Virus record (IMG/VR): IMGVR_UViG_3300031963_000984
Location: 1 to 22,722 of that record
Reading direction: 5' to 3' (one strand)
DNA: 22,722 nucleotides
Source: a virus
Shown: one piece after another, positions 1-8,145 of the stretch
How the letters are laid out: every line of letters begins with the position of its first letter
Numbering within the stretch: the first letter of the stretch is position 1
Position numbers and translations under genes: made by a program
Notes under the pieces: model-generated
Told to the model about the DNA's origin: nothing
The model's database searches: none
The model's input: only the letters and a program-made list of their open reading frames with translations

Positions 1-380
1 GCAAACTCTATAAATTAGACCTATCGCAATACACCGATGACGGTCAATTGGTGCGGCGCGTCAGACGTTGCCCCCACATTACGACCGACCTCCAGAGGCA
101 GTATTTTGCGGAGCTTCAGATCCAGTTTCAGCCCGGAGTAGGTCTACCCTCGGGTCAGGGCGAGAACCCCCAAGCGATGCTTAGATTCTCCGATGACGGT
201 GGGTTTACTTGGTCTAACGAGAACTGGGTGTCCATCGGGGTGCAAGGAAATTATTACGCCCGGGCCATGTGGCGGCGGCTAGGTTGGGCGCGGGATCGGA
301 TCTTTGAGGTTGTGATCACCGACCCGATTAAGGCGGTTATTGTCTCTGCGAACCTAAAAGCAGAGGCCGGGGATAACTGA
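1..380 (+). CDS. P22 gp10-like packaged-DNA stabilisation / tail accessory protein, C-terminal part
   Basis: The reading frame is open from the first bases of the window (codons from base 3), so this is the 3' end of a longer gene whose start lies upstream. The visible ~125 residues contain RFSDDGGFTWSNE and WRRLGWARDRIFEVVITDP, which I recognise as the C-terminal signature of the gp10-like family that plugs the portal after packaging and joins it to the tail. The internal TTG at 48 is not a credible start. It is followed by genes in the order seen in P22 (gp10, then small proteins, then ejection proteins). The stop overlaps the next ATG by one base (TGATG), suggesting translational coupling. 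Family assignment is from remembered sequence style, not a search. Confidence 0.75.
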   Translation, partial: KLYKLDLSQYTDDGQLVRRVRRCPHITTDLQRQYFAELQIQFQPGVGLPSGQGENPQAMLRFSDDGGFTWSNENWVSIGVQGNYYARAMWRRLGWARDRIFEVVITDPIKAVIVSANLKAEAGDN

Positions 381-601
381 TGGCTCAACTACCCCAGAAT
401 CAGGTAATACCTACAAGTCCTCTAGCAAATGAGGCCGGACGCCCGACCCCGGCATGGCAGCTCTTTTTCCTAAACCTTTTGAATTTTACAAGCAGCTCTA
501 CGGCGACCGCCGGGTCTGCGACCCTGCCCGCGAATCCCCGGGGGTTTATCAATATCACCGTGAACGGGGAAGTTAAAAAGGTTCCCTACTACGATGTATG
601 A
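380..601 (+). CDS. small virion-associated protein of unknown function
   Basis: A 73-residue protein in a tightly coupled run: its ATG shares a base with the previous stop, and its own stop overlaps the next ATG (ATGA). The N-terminal half (PTSPLANEAGRPTPAWQLFF) resembles short proteins found near tail-accessory genes of many podoviruses. The C-terminus GFINITVNGEVKKVPYYDV looks like a small beta-rich end. There is no signal peptide; the LFFLNLLNF stretch is too short and context-poor to call a membrane segment. It occupies the position of the P22 tail needle gp26 but is far too short and lacks a coiled coil. A neck or tail role is inferred from position only. Confidence 0.7.
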   Translation: MAQLPQNQVIPTSPLANEAGRPTPAWQLFFLNLLNFTSSSTATAGSATLPANPRGFINITVNGEVKKVPYYDV

Positions 602-1029
602 AGCCTGAACACTTTGCCCCGCTAAATCTTCCAGAGGCCACGGTACGGTGGCTTTTAGACTTTTGGGACGTCATACAAGGTCTTGATGATTGGCGCGATA
701 ACCAAGAAATTACCGCGCAAGAAAAGGAAGCGGTTATCTACAAGGTCATGTTTTTATTGCCCAATAACGTGTTCTTTCAATATCATTCCAAAGAACTGTT
801 GCCGATAGTTAGCAACTTGGTTCTAAAGTGGATTGGGGCTAATAGGTTGGAGGATAATAGGGAACATCTGCACAAGGCTTATATGTGGCGCGCCGCGTAC
901 TACGACTTGATTTTGGAGGTTGTCCGGCTAGTCCACGGGTTCGAAGCTGCGGCAAATGCGTCTGATTTTGTAGCCAAACTTTATGGCGAAACTTTTGAAG
1001 ATTATGTAAAGGAGTTCCAAAATGCCTGA
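598..1029 (+). CDS. hypothetical protein in the gp14 position of a P22-like module
   Basis: A 143-residue, mostly helical, acidic protein starting at an ATG that overlaps the previous stop as ATGA. It is rich in Trp, Leu and Glu and has no Cys, no transmembrane segment and no recognisable catalytic motif. Its place between the tail-accessory genes and the gp7-like ejection protein matches the place of gp14 in P22, which affects virion infectivity; the size is similar (P22 gp14 is about 170 residues). I see no sequence motif that proves the relationship, so the role is inferred from synteny. Its last 8 bases overlap the next gene. Confidence 0.7.
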   Translation: MKPEHFAPLNLPEATVRWLLDFWDVIQGLDDWRDNQEITAQEKEAVIYKVMFLLPNNVFFQYHSKELLPIVSNLVLKWIGANRLEDNREHLHKAYMWRAAYYDLILEVVRLVHGFEAAANASDFVAKLYGETFEDYVKEFQNA

Positions 1030-1792
1030 TCCAGTATCGGCAACCCTAGCGGTAGCGGGGTCGAGCTTAGTTAGTGGCGCTATGGGCGCAAGTGCCGCAA
1101 AGAGCGCGGCAAGAACTCAAGCTGCGGCTGCGGATCGTGCGGCGCAACAACAGCGAGAAATGTTTGATATTGGTAGGGAAGATTTAGCCCCCTACCGTGA
1201 GCGCGGCTATCAGGCGCTGGGAGAAATCGGACAACGACTGCCGTATTTTACCCAACAGTTTACAACCGAAGAAGCTCTAGCCCCTTACTTAGATCCATCA
1301 ATGGCGTTCCGTATGAAGTACGGAACACAGGCCACCGAGCGATTAGCGAACGTAGGAGGTGGAGCTTTATCAGGAAATACTTTGCGTGGACTTACAGAAT
1401 TTGGTCAAGGTCTAGCGTCTAGCGAATATGCTAATGCTTTTAATCGCGCTCAAACCGAACGAACAAATATCTATAACACCCTTGCAAACATAGCTGGTAT
1501 GGGTCAAGGCGCAACAAATGTCGGGGTGCAAGCTGGTCAAGCATTAGGTCAAAACCTTGCCGGTTTAACTACTGGGGCTGGCGCAGCTCAAGCGGCTGGT
1601 CAGGTCGGTGCTGCAAATGCAATAAGTCAGGCTCTACAAGGCCCAACAAATTATCTTCAGTTAGCTACTTTGATGGGTAAAAATCCTTTTGGCGCAGTCA
1701 CCCCAGCAGGCGGCGGCGGTGGAACATTTATGGGAATTGGTGGCGGTGGAGGCGGCGGTGGAAGTAGCATTTATTCTCTAACTCAAAACTAA
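1022..1792 (+). CDS. gp7-like DNA ejection (internal virion) protein candidate
   Basis: A 256-residue protein. The start at 1022 has a strong ribosome site (AAAGGAG about 9 bases upstream) and overlaps the preceding gene by 8 bases. The N-terminus MPDPVSATLAVAGSSLVSGAMG is hydrophobic and Ala/Gly rich, followed by an Ala/Gln helix (residues ~27-48) and REDLAPYRERGYQAL, a pattern common in phage DNA-transfer proteins. The middle is Gly/Ala/Gln rich, and residues ~229-249 are nearly all glycine. P22 gp7 is about 229 residues and also Gly/Ala rich, and the next two genes have the sizes and order of gp20 and gp16. Such proteins leave the virion with the DNA and help it cross the envelope. Family role is inference from composition and synteny. 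Confidence 0.7.
   Translation: MPDPVSATLAVAGSSLVSGAMGASAAKSAARTQAAAADRAAQQQREMFDIGREDLAPYRERGYQALGEIGQRLPYFTQQFTTEEALAPYLDPSMAFRMKYGTQATERLANVGGGALSGNTLRGLTEFGQGLASSEYANAFNRAQTERTNIYNTLANIAGMGQGATNVGVQAGQALGQNLAGLTTGAGAAQAAGQVGAANAISQALQGPTNYLQLATLMGKNPFGAVTPAGGGGGTFMGIGGGGGGGGSSIYSLTQN
1708..1771 (+). repeat. glycine-codon low-complexity tract
   Basis: Near-repetitive GGCGGC/GGTGGA units encode two polyglycine runs (about residues 229-235 and 241-248) near the C-terminus of the gp7-like protein. It is a simple-sequence tract prone to length change. Confidence 0.7.
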
Positions 1793-1801
1793 GCTGAAAT
1801 T

Positions 1802-3253
1802 ATGGCTAACAACATAAAACCTGAAATTTCGCTGGGCGTAAAAGGCCCGCAGACTATGTCGCTAGGCGAACTGGCGGGAACCGCTACCAAGCTGGTTGAG
1901 TTTCAACGCCTATCAGAACTGTATCCTGAGCTGATCAAAAAAACCCAGCAAGAAGTTAGGGCTCAAGAGCTAGCCATAGCGAACACGGAATACAACCAGA
2001 TTACCAACAGTCTGGTGGCTACGGCCAATCATCCATTAGTGATTGCTGCGGAGCAAGATCCAAATTCAGTTAATCAGCAGGAGTTAATTGGTTACCTAAC
2101 CAAAGCTGGTATGGATCATGCCCGGGCGATGAAGATTCCTGAGTCGCGGGCGCGGGAACTGATTGCCCCGGTGTTGCGGGTAGCGCAAGAAAACCCCGGT
2201 AACGTCAGGACTCTACTAAAAGAGTATGTAATGACCTCGCTGGACGCAAGCACAAGAGCGTCTACGATTGGATCGGTCGGAGCAACGACTATCCCTACTG
2301 GACGTCCAGAGTTTCGCCCGCAAGGTGTCCGTCCGCAAGATATGACCGCACCGATGCGCGGGCCAATACCGGGACAAAACCTAATGGTTGCGCCGGTCAC
2401 AGAAAATCGCGTAGACGTAAGTCCAATTCAAGCTGGGCCACAGGTTGCTTCAAGCGCACCGGCTGGAGTGCCCGCTGGAGCACCAGCAGGCGCACCGATG
2501 GGAGCACCAATGGGAGCACCGGTAGGTTTGATGACAGAACCAACAGCCGGAATCCCGCCGTTACGTTATAAGCCTCCGGTGGCTGGCGTACCACACGCTA
2601 AACTTGCCGGTGAGGATGAAGCTATGCGGTTTGGGCAAGATTTTAGAAATACTCTTGGCCGCAGAGCTTTAGATTTAACTCGATCAGACGAAAATCTTGA
2701 TCAAGTAGTTCGTAGCGCAACAAAAATTATGAAAGAAGCTACGTTGCCGGAAACCGGAGCTATTGGTGGAATCAAACGTAAATTTGCGGAATTTACTGGT
2801 GACCCAACATATCAAAAACTTAAAAAAGATATTGCACAAGCCCAACAGGCTAACTTAAATGCTTTGTCAGCCGGTGGCAATAGCGTGGCCGGTCTTGAAT
2901 TAAATCGAGATGCGATGGGTGATATTAACTATTCGCCTGACGTTTTAATTGATATTGCAAGGCGTACCAAAGCGGATAACACCAATTTGCGCCTGATGTA
3001 TCAAGGCTTAGATAAACATTCTCTAAAATTTGGCGATGCTAACGCCGACCGTTATGCTCAAATGTGGATTCAAAACGCTGATAGTAAAATTTTTCAGCTT
3101 ATGAACATTGACAAAGACATCACCAATCCGCAGGAAAAAAAGGCGGCTGCGGCCAAAGTTTTAGAGGGTATGAGCCCACAACAACGGCAAATTCTGAACG
3201 ACAAATACCAGAGGATTAATCGTCTGGTGCAGACCGGGGATTTAAGACAATGA
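1802..3253 (+). CDS. gp20-like DNA ejection protein candidate
   Basis: A 483-residue protein nine bases after the gp7-like gene; the ATG at 1802 has only a weak ribosome site. The N-terminal ~170 residues are helical and charged (KLVEFQRLSELYPELIKK is a likely amphipathic helix). A proline/alanine-rich linker with short repeats lies at ~215-250. The C-terminal half is helical again and ends in a Lys/Gln-rich segment. No enzyme motif is visible. Length and position fit P22 gp20 (about 471 residues), an ejection protein carried inside the capsid. Its stop overlaps the next start (ATGA). The assignment rests on position and length; I do not recognise a specific domain. Confidence 0.65.
   Translation: MANNIKPEISLGVKGPQTMSLGELAGTATKLVEFQRLSELYPELIKKTQQEVRAQELAIANTEYNQITNSLVATANHPLVIAAEQDPNSVNQQELIGYLTKAGMDHARAMKIPESRARELIAPVLRVAQENPGNVRTLLKEYVMTSLDASTRASTIGSVGATTIPTGRPEFRPQGVRPQDMTAPMRGPIPGQNLMVAPVTENRVDVSPIQAGPQVASSAPAGVPAGAPAGAPMGAPMGAPVGLMTEPTAGIPPLRYKPPVAGVPHAKLAGEDEAMRFGQDFRNTLGRRALDLTRSDENLDQVVRSATKIMKEATLPETGAIGGIKRKFAEFTGDPTYQKLKKDIAQAQQANLNALSAGGNSVAGLELNRDAMGDINYSPDVLIDIARRTKADNTNLRLMYQGLDKHSLKFGDANADRYAQMWIQNADSKIFQLMNIDKDITNPQEKKAAAAKVLEGMSPQQRQILNDKYQRINRLVQTGDLRQ
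2461..2531 (+). repeat. in-frame GGAGCACC-type tandem repeats coding for Ala/Pro/Gly
   Basis: Imperfect ~12-bp units built on ggagcaccNatg, with variants, encode alternating AGAP and MGAP tetrapeptides (about residues 221-242 of the gp20-like protein). This is a flexible linker and a likely place for length variation among relatives. Confidence 0.7.
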
Positions 3254-5583
3254 ACGCCCGCGACCCGTATCTCCATAAAAATCTGACCCCAGATCAGATT
3301 GGCATGATCGAACAGGCCATGCGTAATACCGTCATTGATGGCATTCCGCTAGACCCACGCGATACGGTGAGCAATCCGGAAAAATTTAATGCTTATCCTT
3401 TAGAGCTGAGAAAAAAGCTATTTAGTAAGCTGCCTCAACTTACGCCTGAAAAATCTCAATTTGTGGACATGGGTACAGGCCAAGACGTACCTATGATGCA
3501 GACCGCCTCATACCGAGGAACAACAGAAGAGCAACCGGCCATGCAGAATGTGTCGGCTGGCGGTGACTCAATCAGTAACCTTATTTTAGGCGCAGATACG
3601 ACAGAACCGTCTGCACCGGCTCGGCCAACTGATTCGGTCAGCAGTTTGATTTTAGGCACGGAAATCCAAGAACCTACTAAAAAAGCAAAGTCTTTTAAGG
3701 ACTTTTTGCAGGCCGCTAAACCTGAAATTGGTCTAGCCAAAGACGTTGCGGGTCAGTTTATTTATCAGCCAGCGGTCGAGGTTGCGGGTCGAGTCAAGGG
3801 TTTGGTTGAGAGCGTTACGACACCCGGAGTCTATACGTCCGGACAGGCTCCAAAGGTTGCTGAACGTAGCGCGGCTGAGTTCATTAAGAAATACGGCTAT
3901 GAGCCCTCAACCCCGCAAGGTCAAGCTATTGCTGAAGGTCTAGCGACCGTGGCTGAAGCGGCCAAGGTTCCACCGGCTGTAACCCCAGAAATAGCGGCTT
4001 TAGGCCCAGCGATGCGCGGCGTGGGAACCCAACTAGCTACCCGAGGCAGAGGCGGTGTAGCGGGAGTGCCAAGCGCAGCAGAAGTACCGCCTGCGGCTAC
4101 TACATTGACTACCCCAGAGGCGCGGGTCGAACCCACGATGGGCAAACCTAGGGTTAGTTATGCTGAGTTTCAAAAGACGCTAGAAGAAAGAAAAACCGGC
4201 GGCGGTACGACAACTATGCCTACCGGAACTATTTATCAGCCATATAGAGAAATTCAGTTTTCAGACAAAGGGCCGGTAAATCTTAGCGAACAACAAGAAA
4301 GAGCAAATGTTTTGCAACGTGTAGGGTTCAATGAGGCCCGTGAAAGCGCCGTAACTGGCGATAAAAAATCTGCCGGTAATGAATATCAAACCAGCAGAAC
4401 TGATACTTTGGTTGGCAAACTGTATGACGAAACACTTAAAAATGAACGCAATCAGCTAGTGCAATTTGGTAACGATATTATCAATCGCACCGGAGGCACA
4501 ATCGGCTTAGACGAACAAACACTAAGATTGCGCGGAGAGAAAATTGTTGCGCCGTTTGATGCTTTTAAGCAAGAACTTCAGGGCCAAATGACCCGGGCAT
4601 ACGATCAAGCAAAACAAATAGCTGCCGGACAACCAGTAGTAAATCCAGCAAACTTACAAAAATTTTTAGATACAGAATCTAATTTTACGGTCAATGATAG
4701 TTTTATGTCATTACGCCGTGGAATTCAGGCTCATCTAAAAGAAAGCGGATTACTTGATAAAAACGGGCGAGTTTTGCCAATGACTGTTGAGCAAGCAGAA
4801 AACTTGCGCCAATACATCAATTCCAATTGGAATAATGAACGATCAAGATTGGTGGGTCGGTTAAAAGACAAAATTGATAATGATGTAACAAAAGTAGCCG
4901 GTGAAGATGTTTATAAAAATGCAAGAGAAATTCGCACCAAAATAGGCCGATTGTTAGATGACCCCAAGGGCGTAGCCAAAATTATGGACTACGACCCTCA
5001 AAACCCAATCAATCGAGCTGTGCCATTCGAAAAAATTGCAAATTCTATTGAAAGTATGAGTGTTGATCAGGCCCGGCATTTAATTAGATTGTTACAAGAA
5101 ATGCCAGAAAATTTGCGGCCATTAGCGCAACAATCTATTGCCGAAATCAAAGGACATTTTGCAAACCGAATACTAGAACAGGGATCAAAGAATCAAGGTC
5201 AATGGAATGCTAAAGCTGTGACCAAATACCTAAATGATCATAACGACCGGCTACGATTGCTAACTGAAGATAAAGAATTAGGTCAGATGGTGCGCGACTT
5301 AAACGATGCTGGCCATATCTTGCACTACGATTCGTCTTATCCGGGTGCGGCTATACAAGGCCATAATTTAATTAAATTTGGCGTGTTGCCTGCATTTACA
5401 TCAATAGGTGGGGCTCTAGGAACGGCGGTAGGATCAACCTTTGGCGTAGGCGGCGCAGCTATTGGTGGCCCTGCCGGTGCAACATTTGGCGCAAAACGAG
5501 CTTTGGCCATGCAAGAAAAGTCAGCTCTAAAGCGTGGACAAAAGAAAATGATTCGTCTGAAAGACATAGGCAAAGGACAATAA
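3250..5583 (+). CDS. gp16-like DNA ejection / internal virion protein candidate
   Basis: A 777-residue protein coupled to the preceding gene (ATGA). An N-terminal Pro/Ser/Thr-rich region contains a duplicated nine-residue motif, DSISNLILG at 106-114 and DSVSSLILG at 128-136. The middle (about 290-690) is long, helical and polar. Residues ~719-748 are a glycine-zipper-like hydrophobic stretch (GGALGTAVGS, then GGAAIGGPAGATFGA), followed by a Lys-rich tail. A membrane-active C-terminus fits a protein that helps form the ejection channel. P22 gp16 is about 609 residues and follows gp7 and gp20 in the same order. I see no lytic transglycosylase or peptidase motif. The role is inferred from synteny and composition. 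Confidence 0.7.
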   Translation: MNARDPYLHKNLTPDQIGMIEQAMRNTVIDGIPLDPRDTVSNPEKFNAYPLELRKKLFSKLPQLTPEKSQFVDMGTGQDVPMMQTASYRGTTEEQPAMQNVSAGGDSISNLILGADTTEPSAPARPTDSVSSLILGTEIQEPTKKAKSFKDFLQAAKPEIGLAKDVAGQFIYQPAVEVAGRVKGLVESVTTPGVYTSGQAPKVAERSAAEFIKKYGYEPSTPQGQAIAEGLATVAEAAKVPPAVTPEIAALGPAMRGVGTQLATRGRGGVAGVPSAAEVPPAATTLTTPEARVEPTMGKPRVSYAEFQKTLEERKTGGGTTTMPTGTIYQPYREIQFSDKGPVNLSEQQERANVLQRVGFNEARESAVTGDKKSAGNEYQTSRTDTLVGKLYDETLKNERNQLVQFGNDIINRTGGTIGLDEQTLRLRGEKIVAPFDAFKQELQGQMTRAYDQAKQIAAGQPVVNPANLQKFLDTESNFTVNDSFMSLRRGIQAHLKESGLLDKNGRVLPMTVEQAENLRQYINSNWNNERSRLVGRLKDKIDNDVTKVAGEDVYKNAREIRTKIGRLLDDPKGVAKIMDYDPQNPINRAVPFEKIANSIESMSVDQARHLIRLLQEMPENLRPLAQQSIAEIKGHFANRILEQGSKNQGQWNAKAVTKYLNDHNDRLRLLTEDKELGQMVRDLNDAGHILHYDSSYPGAAIQGHNLIKFGVLPAFTSIGGALGTAVGSTFGVGGAAIGGPAGATFGAKRALAMQEKSALKRGQKKMIRLKDIGKGQ

Positions 5584-5584
5584 A

Positions 5585-6403
5585 ATGGCAGTCAATCTTG
5601 CGCCAATAGGCAACGGTTTTCAGTTCTTTACCAATAACGGTGCGCCGTTAAACGCCGGTAAGATTTACACCTATCAGGCCGGGTCGAGCACCCCGCTTGC
5701 AACCTATACCAGCAACACGGGTCTGGTAGCTAACGCTAACCCGATCATCTTAGGTACGGACGGACGGCCTGCCAATCAAATCTGGCTGACCGATGGGTTC
5801 TTTTATAAGTTCATTCTAAAAGACTCAGATGACGTAACGATCCAGACCTATGACAACCTGTATGGAATTATCGGTACTGCGCCCACCCCGCCGACACCCT
5901 TGCCGAGCGGTGCAATTATTCTCTGGTCGGGTTCTATCGGATCGATTCCTGCTGGTTACTATCTGTGTAACGGCTCTAACGGGACACCTGACCTCAGGAA
6001 CAGGTTTATTGTAGGTGCGGGCTCGACTTATGCGGTGGACGCTACCGGCGGTTCTACTGACTCAATTGTTGTGTCGCATACGCATACTTTTAGTGGAACC
6101 ACAGCAAATAACGGAACTCACAATCATTACGTTTTTGAGGGCGCTGGGTATGCATATAGTTATGCTGACGTAAACGTACCTAATCAGTCGATAAGCAACG
6201 GTCTGAATGATGGTGGCGCATCGTCATATTTAATGAGCGGGCCAAACACAACAACTAGCCAGCCTAAAGCAAATATGGGTTTATCAAGTAATGCCGGTGA
6301 TCACAACCACACTTATAGCGGCACAACAGCATCGTCTGGATCATCAGGAACTAACGCTAATCTGCCCCCGTATTACGCGCTGTGCTACATAATGAAAGCG
6401 TAA
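5585..6403 (+). CDS. tail fibre with N-terminal virion-binding-like domain and tail collar domain
   Basis: A 272-residue receptor-binding candidate. Residues ~1-95 (GAPLNAGKIYTYQAGSSTPL, then GTDGRPANQIWLTDG) resemble the beta-rich N-terminal domains that attach fibres or tailspikes to podovirus tails. Residues ~108-150 (LPSGAIILWSG through PAGYYLCNGSNGTPDLRNRF) are a classic phage tail collar domain. The C-terminal third has two related His-rich segments, SHTHTFSGTT and DHNHTYSGTT, of the HxH kind that binds metal along trimeric T4 gp12-type fibres. It ends at a final aromatic-rich strand. It follows the gp16-like gene, where P22 has its tailspike nearby. The host receptor cannot be read from the sequence. 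Confidence 0.85.
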   Translation: MAVNLAPIGNGFQFFTNNGAPLNAGKIYTYQAGSSTPLATYTSNTGLVANANPIILGTDGRPANQIWLTDGFFYKFILKDSDDVTIQTYDNLYGIIGTAPTPPTPLPSGAIILWSGSIGSIPAGYYLCNGSNGTPDLRNRFIVGAGSTYAVDATGGSTDSIVVSHTHTFSGTTANNGTHNHYVFEGAGYAYSYADVNVPNQSISNGLNDGGASSYLMSGPNTTTSQPKANMGLSSNAGDHNHTYSGTTASSGSSGTNANLPPYYALCYIMKA

Positions 6404-6404
6404 G

Positions 6405-6671
6405 ATGGATTGGCAAACTGTTATCAATATCGGCCTTGGCGCAATACTGACCGGCCTTGGCTGGTTTGCCCGCGAGCTGTGGGACGCCATAAAGGAACTG
6501 CGTAGGGACATCCGCAGTATTGAAAAAGCGTTGCCCGAGGATTATGCTCGCCGGGACGAATTTAGGGACGCCATCAAGGAAGTGCGAACAGAAATGAATG
6601 GCCGTTTTGACAAACTGGAAAGCCTAATAAGTTTACTGTACGACAGATTAAACGATAAGGCAGACAAATGA
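6405..6671 (+). CDS. small membrane-anchored coiled-coil protein of the lysis region
   Basis: An 88-residue protein starting one base after the fibre stop. One transmembrane segment lies near the N-terminus (residues ~5-22), followed by a long charged helix (~23-85) with heptad-like hydrophobics (IKELRRDIRSIEKAL, FDKLESLISLL) that probably forms a coiled coil. Similar short N-anchored coiled-coil proteins occur beside holins in many phages, but I cannot name the family with certainty. A holin-accessory or lysis-control role is inferred from location upstream of the holin and endolysin. Confidence 0.7.
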   Translation: MDWQTVINIGLGAILTGLGWFARELWDAIKELRRDIRSIEKALPEDYARRDEFRDAIKEVRTEMNGRFDKLESLISLLYDRLNDKADK

Positions 6672-6674
6672 ATC

Positions 6675-7121
6675 ATGGCAGAACTAGACCCAGCAGCAAC
6701 GGCGAGGGCCGCACTAGGGGGAATTAAGGAAGCAATTAAGGTAGGCCGTGAAATCAAAGACACGGCCAAGGAAGTCAACGCATTTTTAGATGAAGAGGCG
6801 AAGGCTCGCGTAAGCTGGAGAAAAAAACAACAAGAAGTCCAGAGGCGCGGGGACATGATGTATATCGATGCCATACACGAATATAGAATCCTGTATGACA
6901 TCAAACGAGCTAAAGATGAAGCATTCAAACAAATAGAAAAAGAATTCGGTAAAAAAGCAGTCGGTGAGGTGCAGAGCCTAGAAGATAGGCTACGGCGGGA
7001 ACGCAGGGAGCTTCAAAAAGAATATGACTCAGACCGCAAACAGACTAGAAACGAATGGCTGATCATCGGATTATTAGGTCTACTGATCTACGGAATCCTT
7101 AAATTTGCGAAAGTCTGGTAA
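6675..7121 (+). CDS. C-tail-anchored coiled-coil membrane protein of unknown function
   Basis: A 148-residue protein. Residues ~1-120 are highly charged and helical, with repeated Lys/Glu/Arg heptads (EDRLRRERRELQKEYDSD). A single hydrophobic segment (WLIIGLLGLLIYGILKF, ~129-144) sits at the very C-terminus, so it would be a tail-anchored protein with a cytoplasmic coiled coil. It lies between two other single-pass proteins in the block before the holin. The stop overlaps the next ATG (TAATG). The function is unknown; a part in lysis timing or in the membrane stage of DNA entry is possible. Confidence 0.7.
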   Translation: MAELDPAATARAALGGIKEAIKVGREIKDTAKEVNAFLDEEAKARVSWRKKQQEVQRRGDMMYIDAIHEYRILYDIKRAKDEAFKQIEKEFGKKAVGEVQSLEDRLRRERRELQKEYDSDRKQTRNEWLIIGLLGLLIYGILKFAKVW

Positions 7122-7738
7122 TGGCCGAAGAAAAACTTAACGCTAATGACACGCTCTCTAAGGTGTTGGCGTATGTTGACTCGCCGTTTAAGCTCTTTGC
7201 CCTAATCCTGATGGCGGTCTTAGCCTTTTCTGGTTGGATGTTTTACGACAATAAAGAGTTATTGGTGGGTGCTTATAAGGAACAACAAAAGTTACCGCAG
7301 ATTGCAGAGGGTCGTGTTGATGATGCTGCTAGTCACCTGTTTAAGCACACCGGCGCTCAGGTCGTAGCGATATTTAAGGTTAACCCCATCCTTGGGAATC
7401 GGGTGCTGTATCGGGCCTACACCAAAGAAGGTCGGGACAAGACAATGGAAGGGTTAGATGTTGGCCTTTTTACAAACAACCCAAACAACAACCGGGATGT
7501 TGTGGCGCTGATGGCTAACGAGATACCCTGCGGAGAATACAAGACCGCTCAGTCTGAGGTGGGGCTTTGGTACATAGAAAAAGGTATGACTTACGGCTGT
7601 CGAATTAGTGTGCCGCCAGAACAGGATCGGTTTATTGGGCAACTTACAGTCGGTTGGGCTACACCCCCGGCTAATTTAGAGCATACAAGGGCGATGCTTA
7701 TGATTGCCTCAACTATGTTAGCAAAGGAGAGAAAATGA
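7121..7738 (+). CDS. membrane-anchored protein of unknown function upstream of the holin
   Basis: A 205-residue protein. A cytoplasmic N-terminus of ~22 residues is followed by one transmembrane helix (~23-41, LFALILMAVLAFSGWMFY) and a globular domain of ~160 residues predicted to face the periplasm. The domain mixes strands and helices (AQVVAIFKVNPILGNRVLYR, VGLWYIEKGMTYGCRISVPP) and has two Cys (around residues 138 and 155) that could form a disulfide outside the cytoplasm. The start is coupled to the previous gene and the stop to the holin (ATGA). The fold vaguely recalls small sensor domains but I do not recognise a family. Its position suggests a lysis accessory or antiholin-like role. 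Confidence 0.65.
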   Translation: MAEEKLNANDTLSKVLAYVDSPFKLFALILMAVLAFSGWMFYDNKELLVGAYKEQQKLPQIAEGRVDDAASHLFKHTGAQVVAIFKVNPILGNRVLYRAYTKEGRDKTMEGLDVGLFTNNPNNNRDVVALMANEIPCGEYKTAQSEVGLWYIEKGMTYGCRISVPPEQDRFIGQLTVGWATPPANLEHTRAMLMIASTMLAKERK

Positions 7739-8145
7739 TCCCTTTAGCAGCGATTATGTCGATTGGGGAGAAGGTGCTTGATAAGGTTCTCCCAGACCCA
7801 GCCGCCAAGGCCGCAGCACTTGCTGAGCTGGAAAAGATTAAGTCTGAGGGTCGTCTCGCAGAACTGAATGCAGACAACATCGAGGCCCAAGAACTGACCA
7901 AACGGCAGGAAGCCGATATGAAGTCGGACTCTTGGTTATCCAAGAATATCCGGCCCATGACCCTCATCTTCATATTAGGCGCTTATTTCACCTTTGCAAT
8001 GATGAGCGCATTTGGATCAAACGCAAATGAGAAGTATGTAGAACTGCTGGCCCAGTGGGGCATGCTGGTGATGTCGTTTTATTTTGGTGGTCGGACGTTG
8101 GAAAAGATTATGGATATGAAAGCAAAAAGTGCAATTAAGTCCTAA
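7735..8145 (+). CDS. holin, GTA-type '3TM' family
   Basis: A 136-residue protein with strong ribosome site AAAGGAG and ATGA coupling to the gene before. The N-terminal amphipathic/charged helix (~25-60) is followed by WLSKNIRPMTLIFILGAY, the conserved RP-containing start of the first clear membrane segment (~72-93), and a second segment (~102-120, LLAQWGMLVMSFYFGGRTLEKI). This matches the holin family typified by gene-transfer-agent holins. Holins permeabilise the inner membrane and release the endolysin; the endolysin gene starts inside the 3' end of this one. Confidence 0.8.
   Translation: MIPLAAIMSIGEKVLDKVLPDPAAKAAALAELEKIKSEGRLAELNADNIEAQELTKRQEADMKSDSWLSKNIRPMTLIFILGAYFTFAMMSAFGSNANEKYVELLAQWGMLVMSFYFGGRTLEKIMDMKAKSAIKS

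Noticed and set aside
5585-6403. Diversity-generating retroelement target in the fibre gene.
   Set aside because: No reverse transcriptase, template repeat or variable-repeat copy is seen in the window.
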